A stretch of 64,000 bases of DNA, from positions 3,393,961 to 3,457,960 of the forward strand of contig JAJHZJ010000013.1 of the NCBI GenBank assembly GCA_023548195.1, in the 5' to 3' direction. The DNA comes from Bettongia penicillata ogilbyi (lineage: Eukaryota; Chordata; Mammalia; Diprotodontia; Potoroidae). Numbering within the stretch: position 1 is the first letter of the stretch; each line of letters opens with the position of its first letter. The position numbers and the translations under genes are program-made. The notes beneath the pieces are model-generated. The model saw nothing but the letters and a program-made list of their open reading frames with translations. It ran no database searches and was not told the origin of the DNA. This document shows positions 1 through 10,890 of this stretch, one piece after another.

Positions 1-165
1 TGTGACCCTGGGTGAGTCATTTAATCTTGTTTGCCTCAGTTGCCTCATCTAAAAAGTTAGCTGGAGAAGGAAATGTCAAAGCATTCCAGTATCTTTGCCA
101 AGAAAACCCTAAAATGGGGTCTCCAAGAATTGGACATGACTGAAATGACCAAACAACAACTATAC
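1..165 (+). mobile_element. CORE-SINE with RTE-type tail (MAR1-like), 5'-truncated by window edge
   Basis: The left part reads like the CORE domain shared by MIR-type SINEs: TGTGACCCTGGGTGAGTCA, then GCCTCAGTTGCCTCATCT. The right part (about 60-165) has the 'ggagaaggaaatg...ccagtatctttgccaagaaaacc' body and a 'ggacatgactgaaatgac' end typical of SINEs mobilised by RTE/BovB-type LINEs in marsupials, followed by a CAA-rich tail. The combination points to a marsupial genome. The family name is from memory; the element class is more certain than the name. Confidence 0.72.
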
Positions 166-432
166 CACGATCTCTGCTAAGCTGTGGGGATACCAAGAAA
201 GACAAAAACAGGGTTGGATTTCTAGAGCTAGAAGGCATGGGGGGAGAGATAAGTGAACACGAGAACTGATGAGGTTACTGAGTGAGAGTACAGAGAAAGG
301 AGAGAGGAAATAGATGATGAATTAAAAAGGAAAATGTGAAAAACGAGTCAGATATGAAGAAAGAGAACAGAGGGGAAAGCACCATCAGGAAAACCCAGAA
401 AAACAGAGGAGAGGGCAGTAAAAAATCAAATG
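166..432. other. Unassigned purine-rich interval
   Basis: No convincing gene or repeat family recognised. From about 240 to 430 the plus strand is strongly purine-rich (GAGAG/AAAGG runs). Short open frames here are low-complexity and I do not support them as genes. Confidence 0.5.
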
Positions 433-840
433 CTGCAGAGCATTCAACATGTCCAGAATGGAACTCATTATCTTTCTCTCCCAATACTCTCTTCTTTCAG
501 TCTTCCCTATTACTGTCAAAGGCACCACCATTCTCTGATTTACCCGGCTCAAAACGGGATCTTTAACACTTTATTCTCTCCTTCTGCCCATCTCCAACCT
601 CTTACGAAATCCTTTTACTCTCCCTTCATGACATTTCTCTCTTTTTCTCTCTCGCTCTGCCTCTGCATATGTGTGTGTGTATGTGTGTATACACAAATCC
701 CTTTGTCCTCTTACATTTCCTCCATTCCAGTGCAGTCAATGATCATCTCACATATAGTCTAATGCAGTAGTCTTCTGGTCTATGTGTCTTGCTTCAATTA
801 TTTACCCCCCCCAGTCCATCCTCCTCTCAGCTATCAAGGG
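433..840 (+). mobile_element. Degraded L2/CR1-type LINE reverse-transcriptase fragment
   Basis: 430-545 resembles the 3' part of an L2-like ORF2 (ACATGTCCAGAATGGAACTC, then CTATTACTGTC, then GGCACCACCATTCTC). 765-840 resembles a later part of the same frame (GCAGTAGTCTTCTGGTCT, then CAGTCCATCCTCCTCTCAGC), which in intact copies encodes the conserved 'CNSLL..LP' stretch after the polymerase domain. The piece between is short and scrambled and contains a small TG run at about 670-690. The fragment ends where the HAL1 poly(T) begins, consistent with HAL1 inserting into it. Not coding today. L3/CR1 is an alternative family. Confidence 0.62.
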
Positions 841-1873
841 ATTTTTTTAATATTTTAAAAGTATTTTTATTTTATTTTTTTAAATATAAATTTATTTTTT
901 TTAACTTTTTGAATTCATTTTCACAAAATTTTGGGTTCCAAATTTTCTCCCCATTTATCCCCTCCCTCACCCCAATACACTGAGCATTCTAATTTTCCCT
1001 ATCACCAATCTGCCCTCTCTTCCATCATCCTTCCCTTCTCGTATCCCCATCTTCTCTTTTGTCCTGTAGGGCCAGATGACTTTCTATTTCCCATTAACCA
1101 TATTTCTTGTTTCCTAGTAGCAACAACAATACTAAACAGTTGTTCCAAAAACTTTGAGTTCCAAATACTCCCCATCCCTCCTCCCTACCCATTCCCTTTG
1201 GGAAGGCAGGCCATTCAATATAGGCCGTAGAACTGTATTTCCCTCCATCCTATCCTGCCTCCCATTGTTTCTTTTCTGTCTTTTGATCCTGTCCCTCCCC
1301 AAGAGTGTTTTCAAATTGCTCCCTCCTCCCATTGCTCTCCCATCATCCCCCCCTTGCTTATCTCCTTCTCCCCCACTTTCCTGTATTGTAAGATAGGTTT
1401 TCATACCAGAATGAGTGTGCATTTTATTCCTTCCTTTAGTTGAATGTGATGAGGGTAAACTTCATGTTTTTTCTCAGCTCTCCTCTGTTTCCCTCCACTA
1501 AAAAGTCTCCTGCTTGCCTCTTGAATGAGACATAATTTACCCCATTCTATTTCACCCTCTCTCCTCCCACTGCATTTTCTCTCACCGCTTACCTTAATTT
1601 CTTTTACAATATGTTCCCATCCTATTCAATTCACTTTGTGCCCTCTGTCTCTGTGTGTGCATGCATGTATGTGTGGGTGAGTGTGTGTGATCCCACCAAC
1701 TACCCAGATACTGAAAAGTTTTAAGAGTTACAAATATTGTCTTTCCATGTAGGAATGTAAACCGTTCACTTATGGTACATCCCTTATGACTTCTCTTTAC
1801 TGTTTAATTTTTCATGCTTCTTCTCATTCTTGTGTTTGAAAGTCAAATTTTCTTTTCAGCTCTGGTGTTTTCA

Positions 1874-2968
1874 TCAAGAATGCTTGAAAGTCCTCTGTTT
1901 CATTGAAAGACCAATTTTCCCCTGAAGTATTATACTCAGTTTTGCTGGGTAGGTGATTCTTGGTTTGAGTCCTAGTTCCTTTGACTTCTGGAATATCCTA
2001 TTCCACACCCTTCGATCCCTTAATGTAGAAGCTGCTAGAGCTTGAGTTATACTGATTTTATTTCCACAGTACTGGAATTGTTTCTTTCTAGCTGCTTGCA
2101 AGATTTTCTCCTTGACCTGGGAGTTCTGGTTTTGGGCCACAATGTTCCTAGGAGTTTCTCTTTTTGGATCTCTTTCAGGTGGTGATAGATGGATTGTTTC
2201 AATACTTAATTTGCCCTTTAGTTGTAGAATGTCAGGGCAGTTTTCCTCGATAATTTCATGGAAGATGATATCTAGGCTCTTTTTTTGATCATGAGTTTCA
2301 GGTGGTCCCATAATTTTTAAATCGTCTCTCCTGGATTTGTTTTCCAAGTCAGTTGTTTTTCCCATGACATATTTCACATTCTCTTCCATTTTTTCATTCT
2401 TTTGGTTTTGTTTTGTGATTTCTTGGTTTCTCAGAAAGTCGTTAGACTCCATCTGTTCCATTCTAATTTTGAGAGAACTATTATCTTCAGTGAACTTTTG
2501 AACCTCTTTTTCCATTTGGCTCATTCTGCTTTTGAAAGCATTCTTCTCCTCATTGGCTTTTTGAACCTCTTTTGCCAGTTGAGTGAGCCTATTTTTGAAG
2601 GTGTTATTTTCTTCAGCATTTTTTTGGGTCTCCTTTACCAAGGTATTGACCCGTTTTTCATGCTTTTCTTGCATCTCTCTCATTTCTCTTTCCAGTTTTT
2701 GCTCCACCTGTCTAACTTGCTTTTCAAAATCCTTTTTGAGCTCTTTTAAGGCCTGAGCCCACTGGACAACCCCCTGGGGTGTCTGGGGTACAGAGGCCCT
2801 GCCCTCCATGTCTTTCCCTGATGGCAAGAATATCTCCTTGTCATCAGATCCGAAAGGTGGAATCATTTGCATCTGCTCAAAAAAGCTCTCTATAGTCTTA
2901 TTTTTTTCCCTTTTCTGGGCATTTTCCCAGCCAGTTACTTGACTTCTGAGATTCCTGTCCACCCCCAC
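1874..2968 (-). CDS. L1-type ORF1 RNA-binding protein of HAL1, C-terminal frameshift
   Basis: A 364-codon open frame encoding an L1 ORF1p-like nucleic-acid chaperone, which would trimerise and coat the element RNA in cytoplasmic RNPs. Residues about 1-70 are an unstructured N terminus. Residues 74-210 form a long heptad-rich coiled coil (repeated KE/EE blocks such as QMEKEVQKF). The RRM-like domain starts near 213 (RRDDLKIMGPPE), and the C-terminal domain includes SPPERDPKRETPRNI (262-276) and YPAKLS (340-345). Compared with the second HAL1 (51357-53745), the frame shifts at about codon 350 (near 1920), so the last ~20 residues are replaced by a short wrong-frame tail. The start is the first ATG after the GC-rich leader. 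Whether it is expressed cannot be told. This is a transposon gene, not a host gene. Confidence 0.78.
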   Translation of the reverse strand: MGVDRNLRSQVTGWENAQKREKNKTIESFFEQMQMIPPFGSDDKEIFLPSGKDMEGRASVPQTPQGVVQWAQALKELKKDFEKQVRQVEQKLEREMREMQEKHEKRVNTLVKETQKNAEENNTFKNRLTQLAKEVQKANEEKNAFKSRMSQMEKEVQKFTEDNSSLKIRMEQMESNDFLRNQEITKQNQKNEKMEENVKYVMGKTTDLENKSRRDDLKIMGPPETHDQKKSLDIIFHEIIEENCPDILQLKGKLSIETIHLSPPERDPKRETPRNIVAQNQNSQVKEKILQAARKKQFQYCGNKISITQALAASTLRDRRVWNRIFQKSKELGLKPRITYPAKLSIILQGKIGLSMKQRTFKHS

Positions 2969-3680
2969 CTAGTTCCACCCAGCTAGTGCTTGGGGTCTGA
3001 GATTCAAATGGGCTTTCCGCAGCAGGCGCGGCTGCTATTCAATGTGAGCTTTATTTCTGGTGCTGGGGTGGGGACAGGGCCACCTCCCATGCTCAGCTCC
3101 CTCAAGGGCTTTATGCAGAGACCTTCAGTAATGGAGCGGGTGGGGGCAGGGCCTTCTCCCAGGCTCAGCTCCTTCAGGAGGTCTATGCAGAGACTTTGAG
3201 TAATGAAGATACTGCCTGCTGCTGGGGGAGTCCCAGGGGCCGCCGCTGCTGCCTCTGCCCCTGCTGCTTCCTGCCCCTGCCTCTGCCTCCTCCACTTCTT
3301 CCCAAGGGGGTCCGAGCTCACAGAGACACCCCGTTCCCCTCTCGGCCAGCTCAGACGTGTCTCTCACTGATCTGGAGAGTCTATGGGTGGAGGGACTTTT
3401 CAGGCCGCCGGAGGTTCTGTCCCTGAAGCCTGCTCTGATCTGCTCCTCTCGGCTGCATGGCCAGGGCAGTGCTGGCATGGACTGCACTTTCTGGGGCGCG
3501 ACGGACCCTGGGGATGGCTCTCCAGGGCTCTCTGGAACAGAAATCTCTTCCACTGTGTTTCTGCACACCTTGCAGGATCCAGAACTTGTGGAGAGTTCTT
3601 CTTACATTAAATCTATGGGCTGTGGTTTCGGAGCTCTCATATGAGAGTCTTTCTACTCCGCCATCTTGACTCTGCCTCCT
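2969..3680 (-). promoter_or_regulatory. GC-rich 5'UTR / internal promoter region of HAL1
   Basis: This is the ~700 bp leader between the element start (AAGATGGCGGAGTAGAAAGA, about 3640-3680) and ORF1. It is much more GC- and CpG-rich than its surroundings, especially 3210-3520. L1-type elements carry an internal RNA polymerase II promoter in this region, so promoter function is inferred from family and position. AAGATGGCG is also a YY1-like motif, as at many L1 5' ends. Open frames here on both strands (up to 147 codons) look like by-products of high GC. Confidence 0.5.
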
Positions 3681-4383
3681 ATGTTTTTTTCAATTGAAGT
3701 CCCTGGCAATCCAAATAAACTTGGCAATTAACCTAAGGAGAAAATTCCGAAATGATATATGTAAGAGATACTTATCGAAGCAATGAAGACGATACAATGA
3801 TGGCCAATGGTGATGAAAAGGGTAAAACTCCAAAGACCGTACCAAGAGCAAAAAATACAATTCAATGGTTTCCAGTGATTTTCGCTAAATGTGCCACTTT
3901 ACATTTCTGAATTGGTCCCTTGGCCAACATGGAAGATTTGAGTATGAATCAAGTATGAATTAAGTATGAATCAAGTATTTGAGTATGAATTCAATATATT
4001 GATACTAGGAAGGTGGTGCATATACACCATTGCCTCCCTCTGCTCTGTTCAGGCACATCCTGACTCTCGGGCTTTTCTTCTGGGCTGTTTCCCAATCATT
4101 ATTTTCTCTCTCATTGAAGTCAATGGGGAACAAATTGAATGGATTCTTCTCTTTCACCAAAAGAGAAAACCCTAAAGTAATATATATAAAGGCTAAAATT
4201 CCAGGTATGTAATCTACAGCAATGAAGTCAATACTAGGTTTCCAGATACCTAGGAGATTTTTGCAGATTTTACAATCTCAATGGCTCTATTGGCCAATAT
4301 TCAAGATTTATTGGAAAATAAATTAAAACATACATTAAATACAAAGATGTTCTTGTACTCTCTTCATGGACAATATATTTCAC

Positions 4384-4384
4384 T

Positions 4385-4436
<52 letters not shown>
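4384..4436. repeat. (TA)n microsatellite
   Basis: An uninterrupted run of about 25 TA dinucleotides inside one R monomer. It produces meaningless Tyr-Ile repeats in translation. This monomer position is AT-rich in other copies (TCTTATATATC-like), so it is probably a local expansion. Confidence 0.97.
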
Positions 4437-4437
<1 letters not shown>

Positions 4438-5129
4438 TGGAGGTTATCTCGGTATTTATGATTTTTTCAATTGGAGTCCACAGCAATCCAAATAAACACA
4501 TTATGGCAGTTAACCTAAAGAGAAAATTCCGAAATGATATAAGTGAATGGTACTTATCCAAGCAATGAACACGAAAAAATGATGAACAATATTGTTGAAA
4601 TGGGTAAAACTCCAAAGATCTTACCTATAGCAGAAAACACAATTTAATGGATTGCATTGATTTTCACGAAATGTGCAACTTTACATTTCTGAATTGCTCC
4701 CTTTGCCAACATGGACGATTTGAGTATGACTCAATTTGCAACTTTACTTTTCTTAGTTGCTCCACTGGCCTACCGGGGAGATGTTTTCAAATAAAACTCA
4801 ACCAGTACATTGAATACTCGGAAGGTGGTGTATACACACAATTGCTTCCCTTTACTCTGTTCAGCTATATCATGAGTCTTGGGCCTTTTTTCTGGGTGGT
4901 TCTGAAATCGTTATTTTCTTGCTCATTGAAGACTTTGGGGGAACAATTAACACATTTTGACCTTTCACCTAAGGAGAAAACTCTGAAGAAATATCTGTAA
5001 TGGATAAGCCTCCAGATATCTTTTTTACACCAATGACCTCAATACAAGGTATGCCATTTACCTAGGAGATATTTGCAAATACGACATTCTCCATGTCTCC
5101 GTTATTCAAGAAATACATAGAATAGAAAG

Positions 5130-5400
5130 AATCTGCTAAATATGTAGCATGAGATCACAGCACTGTATACAACAATACTCATTTCCCTGAATTTTTCTCA
5201 ATATTTCAAGTTTCTCCTTTGAAGTCAAAGGGAAACAAAATAAGCTCATTTTGGCAACGAACCTGAAGATTGAAAACCCTGCAGTGTTACATGTAAGGGG
5301 TAAATATTCAGTGAACTGATCTACCGCAAAGAATACATTCAAAAAGACCATTTCACTTGGCTTCACTTTCTCCATTACTCTATTGGCCAATATGAATGAT
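5130..5400 (+). repeat. Variant (B-type) R monomer
   Basis: This monomer carries a distinct block: a CACTGTATACAACAATACT-like stretch, TTTCTCAATATTT, then CCTGCAGTGTTACATGTAA. The block is shared with 6275-6510 and 8310-8560 but absent from ordinary monomers. The array therefore has at least two monomer types. Confidence 0.65.
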
Positions 5401-6274
5401 AACTCAACAAATACATTGAATAGAAAGAAGATGTTACATTAATAGTATTGGTTCCCTTACACTCTCCATTGAAAATATCATTTTCACTCTTCTATATATT
5501 TCCTTCTGGTAATCTCAGTATTTAAGTTTCTTTCATTGAAGTCAATAGGAATTCAAATAAACTTATTTTGTCTATTAACCTGAAATGATATATGTAAAAT
5601 GTACTTATCCAAAAGGGAAGATTTCTTTGAGTGAAATTCAACCAATACATTGCATACTCTCAAGGTGGTGCATATATAAAATATCCTCCCTAAACTCTGT
5701 TCAGCTACCTTAGGAGTCTCAGACATTTCTTCTGGGCGTTTTCTAAATCATTATTTTCAGGCTCATTGAACAAACTGAGGAATCACTTAATGCCTTTCAC
5801 CTAAGGAGGAAACTCTGAAAGAATATATGTAAATGGTAAACCTCTAGTTATCTTAACTACAGCAATGACCTTAATACAAGCGATGCCAGTTACCTGGGAG
5901 ATAGTTGCAAATGCCCCATTCCCCATTGCCCTATTTGCCAAGATTGAAGACTTATATGAAAATTACTTCACAAATACATTGAATACACAGAAGATATTAT
6001 ATCAGTTTGGTTCCCTATACTGTCTTCATGCACAATAGCATCTTGACTCTTTTATCTTTTTCCTGTTTGTTATCTCAGGATCTGGCGTTTTATCTATTGA
6101 AGTCCACAGGAATCAAAATAAATGCATTTTGGCTCTTAACTTAAAGAGAAAGTTCTGAAATACTATATGTAAATGGTAAACGTCCAGATATCTTATCTAC
6201 AGCAATGACAATGACAAAATGGAAGACTTATTTGAAGATTACTCAACAAATACATTCAATATATAGAACTTGTG

Positions 6275-6510
6275 GAATATGTATCTTTGCATCAGGACAC
6301 TGTACATAGTGATGTGAAGAGTTTCACTGCACTACCCACTTCCTGGAAGATCTCTCAACATTCATGGTTTCTACCATTGAAGCCAATGGGACACCGATTA
6401 AGCCATTTTGGAAATAAATGTGAAGGTTGCAAACTCGGTAATGCTACATGTAAAGGGTCCACTTCCAGTCGCCATATGTAGCACAATGAATACAATAGAA
6501 AGAGACCCTA
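6275..6510 (+). repeat. Variant (B-type) R monomer
   Basis: Second B-type monomer. It has the ACTGTACATAGTGATGTGAA stretch, CTCTCAACATT and AACTCGGTAATGCTACATGT, and lies about 1.1 kb after the first B monomer (three to four monomer lengths). Confidence 0.68.
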
Positions 6511-8309
6511 TCCCTTGGCAAATGTATGGAAAACACACTCTCCTTTAGTGTATCGGCCAATATGGAAGATTTATTGGAAGATAATAACCAATATATTCAA
6601 TAAAAGAAGATATTATATTGTCAGGATTGGTTCCCTTTACTGTCTCCATGTCCAATATCAACTTGATTTGTCTATCTTCTCACTGGTTGTTTATCGGTAT
6701 ATGTCACTGGATCTATTGAATTCCAATGGAATAAAAATAAACGCATTTTGGATGTTAACCTAAAGAGAAAATTTGGACGTAATATATGTGAAGGGTAAAA
6801 CTCCAGATATCTTATCTGCAGCTATGACCTTAATACTGCCTGTTACCTGGGAGATAATTGTAATATCCCTTTCTCCATTGCTCTATTGACAAGATGGAAG
6901 TTTTATTTGAATATAACTCAAAAGATACATTGAATAAAAAGAAGACATCATATTGTCAGGATTGACTCCCAATACTGTCTCCAAGCATTATATCATCTTG
7001 ACTCTTCTATCTTTTTCCTGCATGTTATATCAGTATTTAGCGTTTTATCTATTGAAGTCCATAGAAGCAAAATAAAGGAATTTTGGCTGTTAACCTAAAG
7101 AGAAAACTCTGAAGTAATATATGTAAAGGGTAAACATCCACATATCTTATCTATAGCAATGACCTCAATAAAAGTTTTGCCAGTTATCTGGGAAAGAGTT
7201 CCAAAAACCCCAGTGCCCATTGTATATTGGAAAAAGTGGAAGATTTATTTGAAGATTACTCAGCAAAAACACAGGGAATACTAAGAAGATATAGTATTAT
7301 CAGGATTGGTTCCCTGTAATGTCTCCATGCACTGCATCAATTTGATTCTTCTATCTTTATCCTGATAGTTATATCAGTTTTTAGCTTTTTATCTACTGAA
7401 GTAAGTACCTTGAATTCAAAATAAACGCATTTTGGCTATCACCCTACAGAGAAAACTAAGAAGAAATATATGTAAAGGGCAATACTCCACATATCTTATC
7501 TATAGGAATGGAGTCAATACAACCTATGCTAGTTACCTGGGAGATAGTTACAAATACCCCATTCTCCATTGCTCTATTGGCCAAAATGGAACGTTTATTG
7601 GAAGATTACTCAACAAATACATGGAATACTAAGAAGGCATTATACAGTCAGGATTGATTCTTTGTACTGTCTCCATGCCCTATATCATGTTGTCTCTATC
7701 TTTTTCCTCCATGTTATATCAGTATTAAGTGTTTGATCTATTGAATTCCATAGGAAACAAAATAACCACTTTTTGGCTATTATTCTACAGAGAAAACTGT
7801 AAAGTAGTATATGTAAAGGGTAATCCTCCAGATATCTTATCTACAACAATGACCTCAAAACAAGCTATTCTAGTTACCTGGGAGAGAATTGAAATTACCC
7901 CTCTCTCCATTGTTCTTTTGGTCAAAGGGGAAACTTTCTTTGAGATAACTCAAAAAATACACTGAATACTGAGAAGATTTTATATTGTCAGGATTAACTC
8001 CCTATTCTGTCTCCAAGCATTATATCATCTTGACTCTTCTAACTATTTCCTGCTTTTTATTTCAGTACTTAATGTTTGATCTGTTGAAGTCCATAGGAAT
8101 CAAAATAAACCCATTTTGGCTTCTAATCTAAAGAAATTGTCTGAAGTAATAAATTCAAAGAGTAAAATTCCACATATCTTATCTACAGTAATGAACTCAA
8201 TACACGCTATTACATTTACCTGGGAGTTACCTGCAAATACCCCTTTCTCCATTGCTCTATTGTCCAAAATGGAACACTTTTTCAAAGAGTCTTCTACAAA
8301 TATTGTGTA

Positions 8310-8560
8310 CTAAGGACTTTTGAGATAAGCAGCATCAGGTCACGCCACTATATACAACGATGTGAAGAGTTACACTGGAGTACTCATTTCCTGGAAGTTT
8401 TCTCAATATTTAAAGTGTCGCCCATTGTAGTCCTTGGGGCACCGAATAAGCACATTTTGGCAATGACGCTGAGGGTTGCAAACTCGGTAGTGTTACATGT
8501 GGTACACTACCAGTCACATATGAACTGAATGAATAAAACTAAAAGAAGACCCTTTTCCTT
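8310..8560 (+). repeat. Variant (B-type) R monomer
   Basis: Third B-type monomer, about 2.05 kb (six monomers) after the second. It carries CACTATATACAACGATGTGA, TTTCTCAATATTT and AACTCGGTAGTGTTACATGT. Inverted equivalents are at 17870-18125 and 61110-61355. Confidence 0.72.
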
Positions 8561-9460
8561 GGCAAATACATGAAAATCACATTCTGCATTGGTCTATTGG
8601 ACAATTTGGAAAGATTTCTTGAAAGAGAACTCAACAAATACATTGAATACCAAGAAGATATTATGTTGTCAGTTTGCTTTCCTGTAGTGGCTTCATGCAC
8701 AATAGCAACTTGCTTCTTCTATCTTTTTCCTGCTTGTGATATCAGTATTTAGTGTTTTCTTTCTTGTAGACCATAGGAATCCAAATAAAGGCATTTGGCA
8801 GTTCAGCTAAAGAGAGTACTCTGAAGTAGTCAATGTAAAGGATAAACCTCCACATATCTTATCTACAGCAGAGAAATCAATATAAGCTATGCACTTTACC
8901 TTGGAGATACTTGGAAATACACCATTCTCCATTGCTCCATTGGGCAAAATGGAAATCCTACTTCCAGAATACTCAAGAAATACATTGAATACTAATTGTC
9001 AGCACTGACTCCCTAAACATTCTGCAAGTATCATATCACCTTGACTCTTCTATCTTTTTGCTCCTTGTGATATCAATATATATTGTTTTCTCTATTGGAG
9101 CCCGTAGGAATCCAAATGAACACATTTTGGCTGTTCACCTAAAGAGAGATCTCTAAAGTAATCTATGCAAAGGTAAACATCCACATATCTTATCTACAGC
9201 CGACAAGTCAATACAAACTCTGCTATTTACCGTGGAGATAGTTGGAAATACACCATTCTCCATTGCTCCATTGGTCAAAATGGAAATTGTTTTTGAAGAT
9301 TACTAATGAAATACATTGGAATATCAGAAGATATTATATTGTCAGGACTGACTCACTAAAGTGTCTGCTAGTATTATATCAAGTTGACTCTTCTGTTTCC
9401 CTCTTGTGATAATTGTATTTCGCGATTGCTATATTGAAGCCCATAGGAATTCAAATAAAT

Positions 9461-9560
9461 ACATATTGGCAGTTCTCCTAAAGAGACAACTCTTTCTCTC
9501 TTTTTCTCTCTTTTACGTGCTTGTGATATCAGTATTTAACTTTTTCCTACTGAAGCCCAC
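9461..9560 (+). repeat. Truncated ~115 bp R monomer with TCTCTT tract (duplication marker)
   Basis: Between landmarks at 9433 and 9548 the monomer is only ~115 bp long and contains a CTTTCTCTCTTTTTCTCTC tract followed by TTTACGTGCTTGTGATATC. The identical truncation, inverted, is at 16205-16320 and 59455-59565. It therefore marks these three arrays as copies of one ancestor. Confidence 0.85.
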
Positions 9561-9960
9561 AGGAATGTAAATAATCGCATTTTGGCAGTTCACTTAAGGA
9601 GACAACTATGAAGTAATCTATGCAAAGGCTGAACCTCCACATACCTTATCTATAGCAGGGAACATCATAAAATCGATGCTAGTGTCCTGGGACATACTTG
9701 AAAATACACCATGCTGCGTTGCTCCATTGGCGAAAATGGAAGGTGTATTTGAAGAAAACTCAAAAATTACATTGAATACTAAGAAGATATTACGTTGTCA
9801 GCACTGACTCCCTAAAGCGTCTGCAAGTATTATATCAACTTGACACATCCCTCATTTTCCTGCTTGTGATATCAGTATTTAGCTTTTACCCTACTGAAGC
9901 CCACAGAAATCCAAATAATGGGATCTTGGCAGTTCACCTAAAGAGACAACTCTGAAATAA

Positions 9961-10145
9961 ATTTGTCCCCTTCCCCACACCAAAACACTGAGCATTCTAA
10001 TATCACCTGTCACCAATCTGCCCTCTATTCTTTCATCCCTCCCTTCCCTTGTCCCCATCTTCTCTTTTGTTCTACAGGGCCAGATAACTTTATATTCCTC
10101 ATTACATGTATTTCTAATTTCCTAGTAGCAAGAACAATTTTTGAC
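9961..10145 (-). mobile_element. HAL1/L1 3'UTR fragment
   Basis: Matches 956-1130 of the HAL1 in the same orientation: AAACACTGAGCATTCTAAT, CACCAATCTGCCCTCT, CCCCATCTTCTCTTTTGT and TTTCCTAGTAGCAA all line up. The junction with the R array at about 9960 is the mirror image of that at 15796. Confidence 0.82.
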
Positions 10146-10363
10146 AATTGCCGAAGTTGTTTCTTATTGCAACTAGTTTTTTACTTGAGTCTCTGGGATT
10201 CTCTAAGTAGATCATCCTATTCTCTCCAAAGAGTGATGACTTAGTTTCTTTTTTGGCTGTTTCTATTCCTTCAGTTTCTTCACCTGGTCTAATTGCGACA
10301 GTAACATTTCTAGTACCATATTGAATAATAGTGGTGATAATTGATGGACATCCTTGTTTCACC
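10146..10363 (-). mobile_element. L1 ORF2 reverse-transcriptase fragment, antisense
   Basis: The minus strand encodes the L1 region from KQGCPSIITTII to SLFGENRMIYLENPRD. The catalytic [FY]xDD motif of LINE reverse transcriptases is replaced by FGENR (10215-10231), so the fragment could not be catalytic. It abuts the same L1 region in sense orientation at 10363, forming a fold-back junction. Confidence 0.8.
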
Positions 10364-10890
10364 CCTATCTACCTAAAGCCTTCAACAAGCATGATATGCA
10401 ATGGGGATAAGCTAGATGCATTTCCAAGAGGATCAGGGGTGAAACAAGGATGAAGAAACTGAAGGAATAGAGAATCCCAGAGACTCAAGGAACAAACTAG
10501 CTGCAATAACAAACAACTTCGGCAAAGTAGCAGGTTATAAAATAAACCCACACAAATCTTCTGCATTCCTATGTATCGGCAACAAAGTCCAACAGCAAGA
10601 GAGAGAAAGGGAAATCCCATTTCAAGCTAGGGTAGACACAATAAAAGACTTAGGAGTTTATCTGCCAGAACAAACCCAGGGACTATATGAACACAATTAC
10701 CGGACGCTTCTCGCACAAATAAAATCACTTTTAAGGAAGTGGAAAAACACCAGTTGTTCATGGGCAGGCCGCGCTAATATAATAAAAATGACAATACTAC
10801 CTAAATTAATTTACACATTGAGTGCCATACCAATTAAACTATCCGGTAATCATTTTCTAGAACTGATAAAATTTTTTTTTCTTTTGCTCC
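10364..10890 (+). mobile_element. L1 ORF2 fragment, sense, with two internal deletions
   Basis: Starts within the RT domain (YLPKAFN..., then the GVKQG codons at 10437). It continues through the post-RT region, where codons for NPHKSSAFLCIGNKVQQQ, KDLGVYLPEQTQ and AIPIKLSGNHFLELI can be read. Compared with the copy at 45645-46215 it lacks one segment just after ACAAGGATG (about 10450) and a second after GAAGGAATAGAG (about 10465), the second removing the former catalytic site. Non-functional. Confidence 0.82.

Larger units (their letters stand above)
841..3680 (-). mobile_element. HAL1 (half-LINE) retrotransposon, full-length or nearly so
   Basis: On the minus strand the element starts at about 3680 with the L1-type start AAGATGGCGGAGTAGAAAGA. 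It has a GC-rich 5'UTR, a single ORF1 (1874-2968), a ~1 kb 3'UTR and an A-rich 3' end (poly(T) on the plus strand at 841-900). No ORF2 (endonuclease/reverse transcriptase) lies between ORF1 and the 3' end. That is the definition of HAL1 elements, which are known from marsupials and rely on an L1 machinery supplied in trans. The 3'UTR includes a small TG tract at about 1650-1690. Fragments of the same 3'UTR recur at 9961-10145 and 15640-15795. I see no clear target-site duplication. Confidence 0.8.
3690..9960 (+). repeat. R array, plus orientation: ~18 tandem copies of a ~340 bp repeat
   Basis: A landmark of the type CTATTGAAGTCCATAGGAAT recurs at about 3690, 4110, 4470, 4925, 5215, 5540, 6096, 6375, 6715, 7050, 7393, 7738, 8078, 8408, 8763, 9095, 9433, 9548 and 9890, a mean spacing near 340 bp. 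Each monomer also carries TCCATTGCTCTATTGGCC, CAATACATTGAATACT and CTTGACTCTTCTATCTTTTT blocks. Copies are clearly diverged, with no long open frame. I do not recognise the family. The same repeat in reverse orientation fills 15796-18600 and 54739-61830. Confidence 0.88.
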
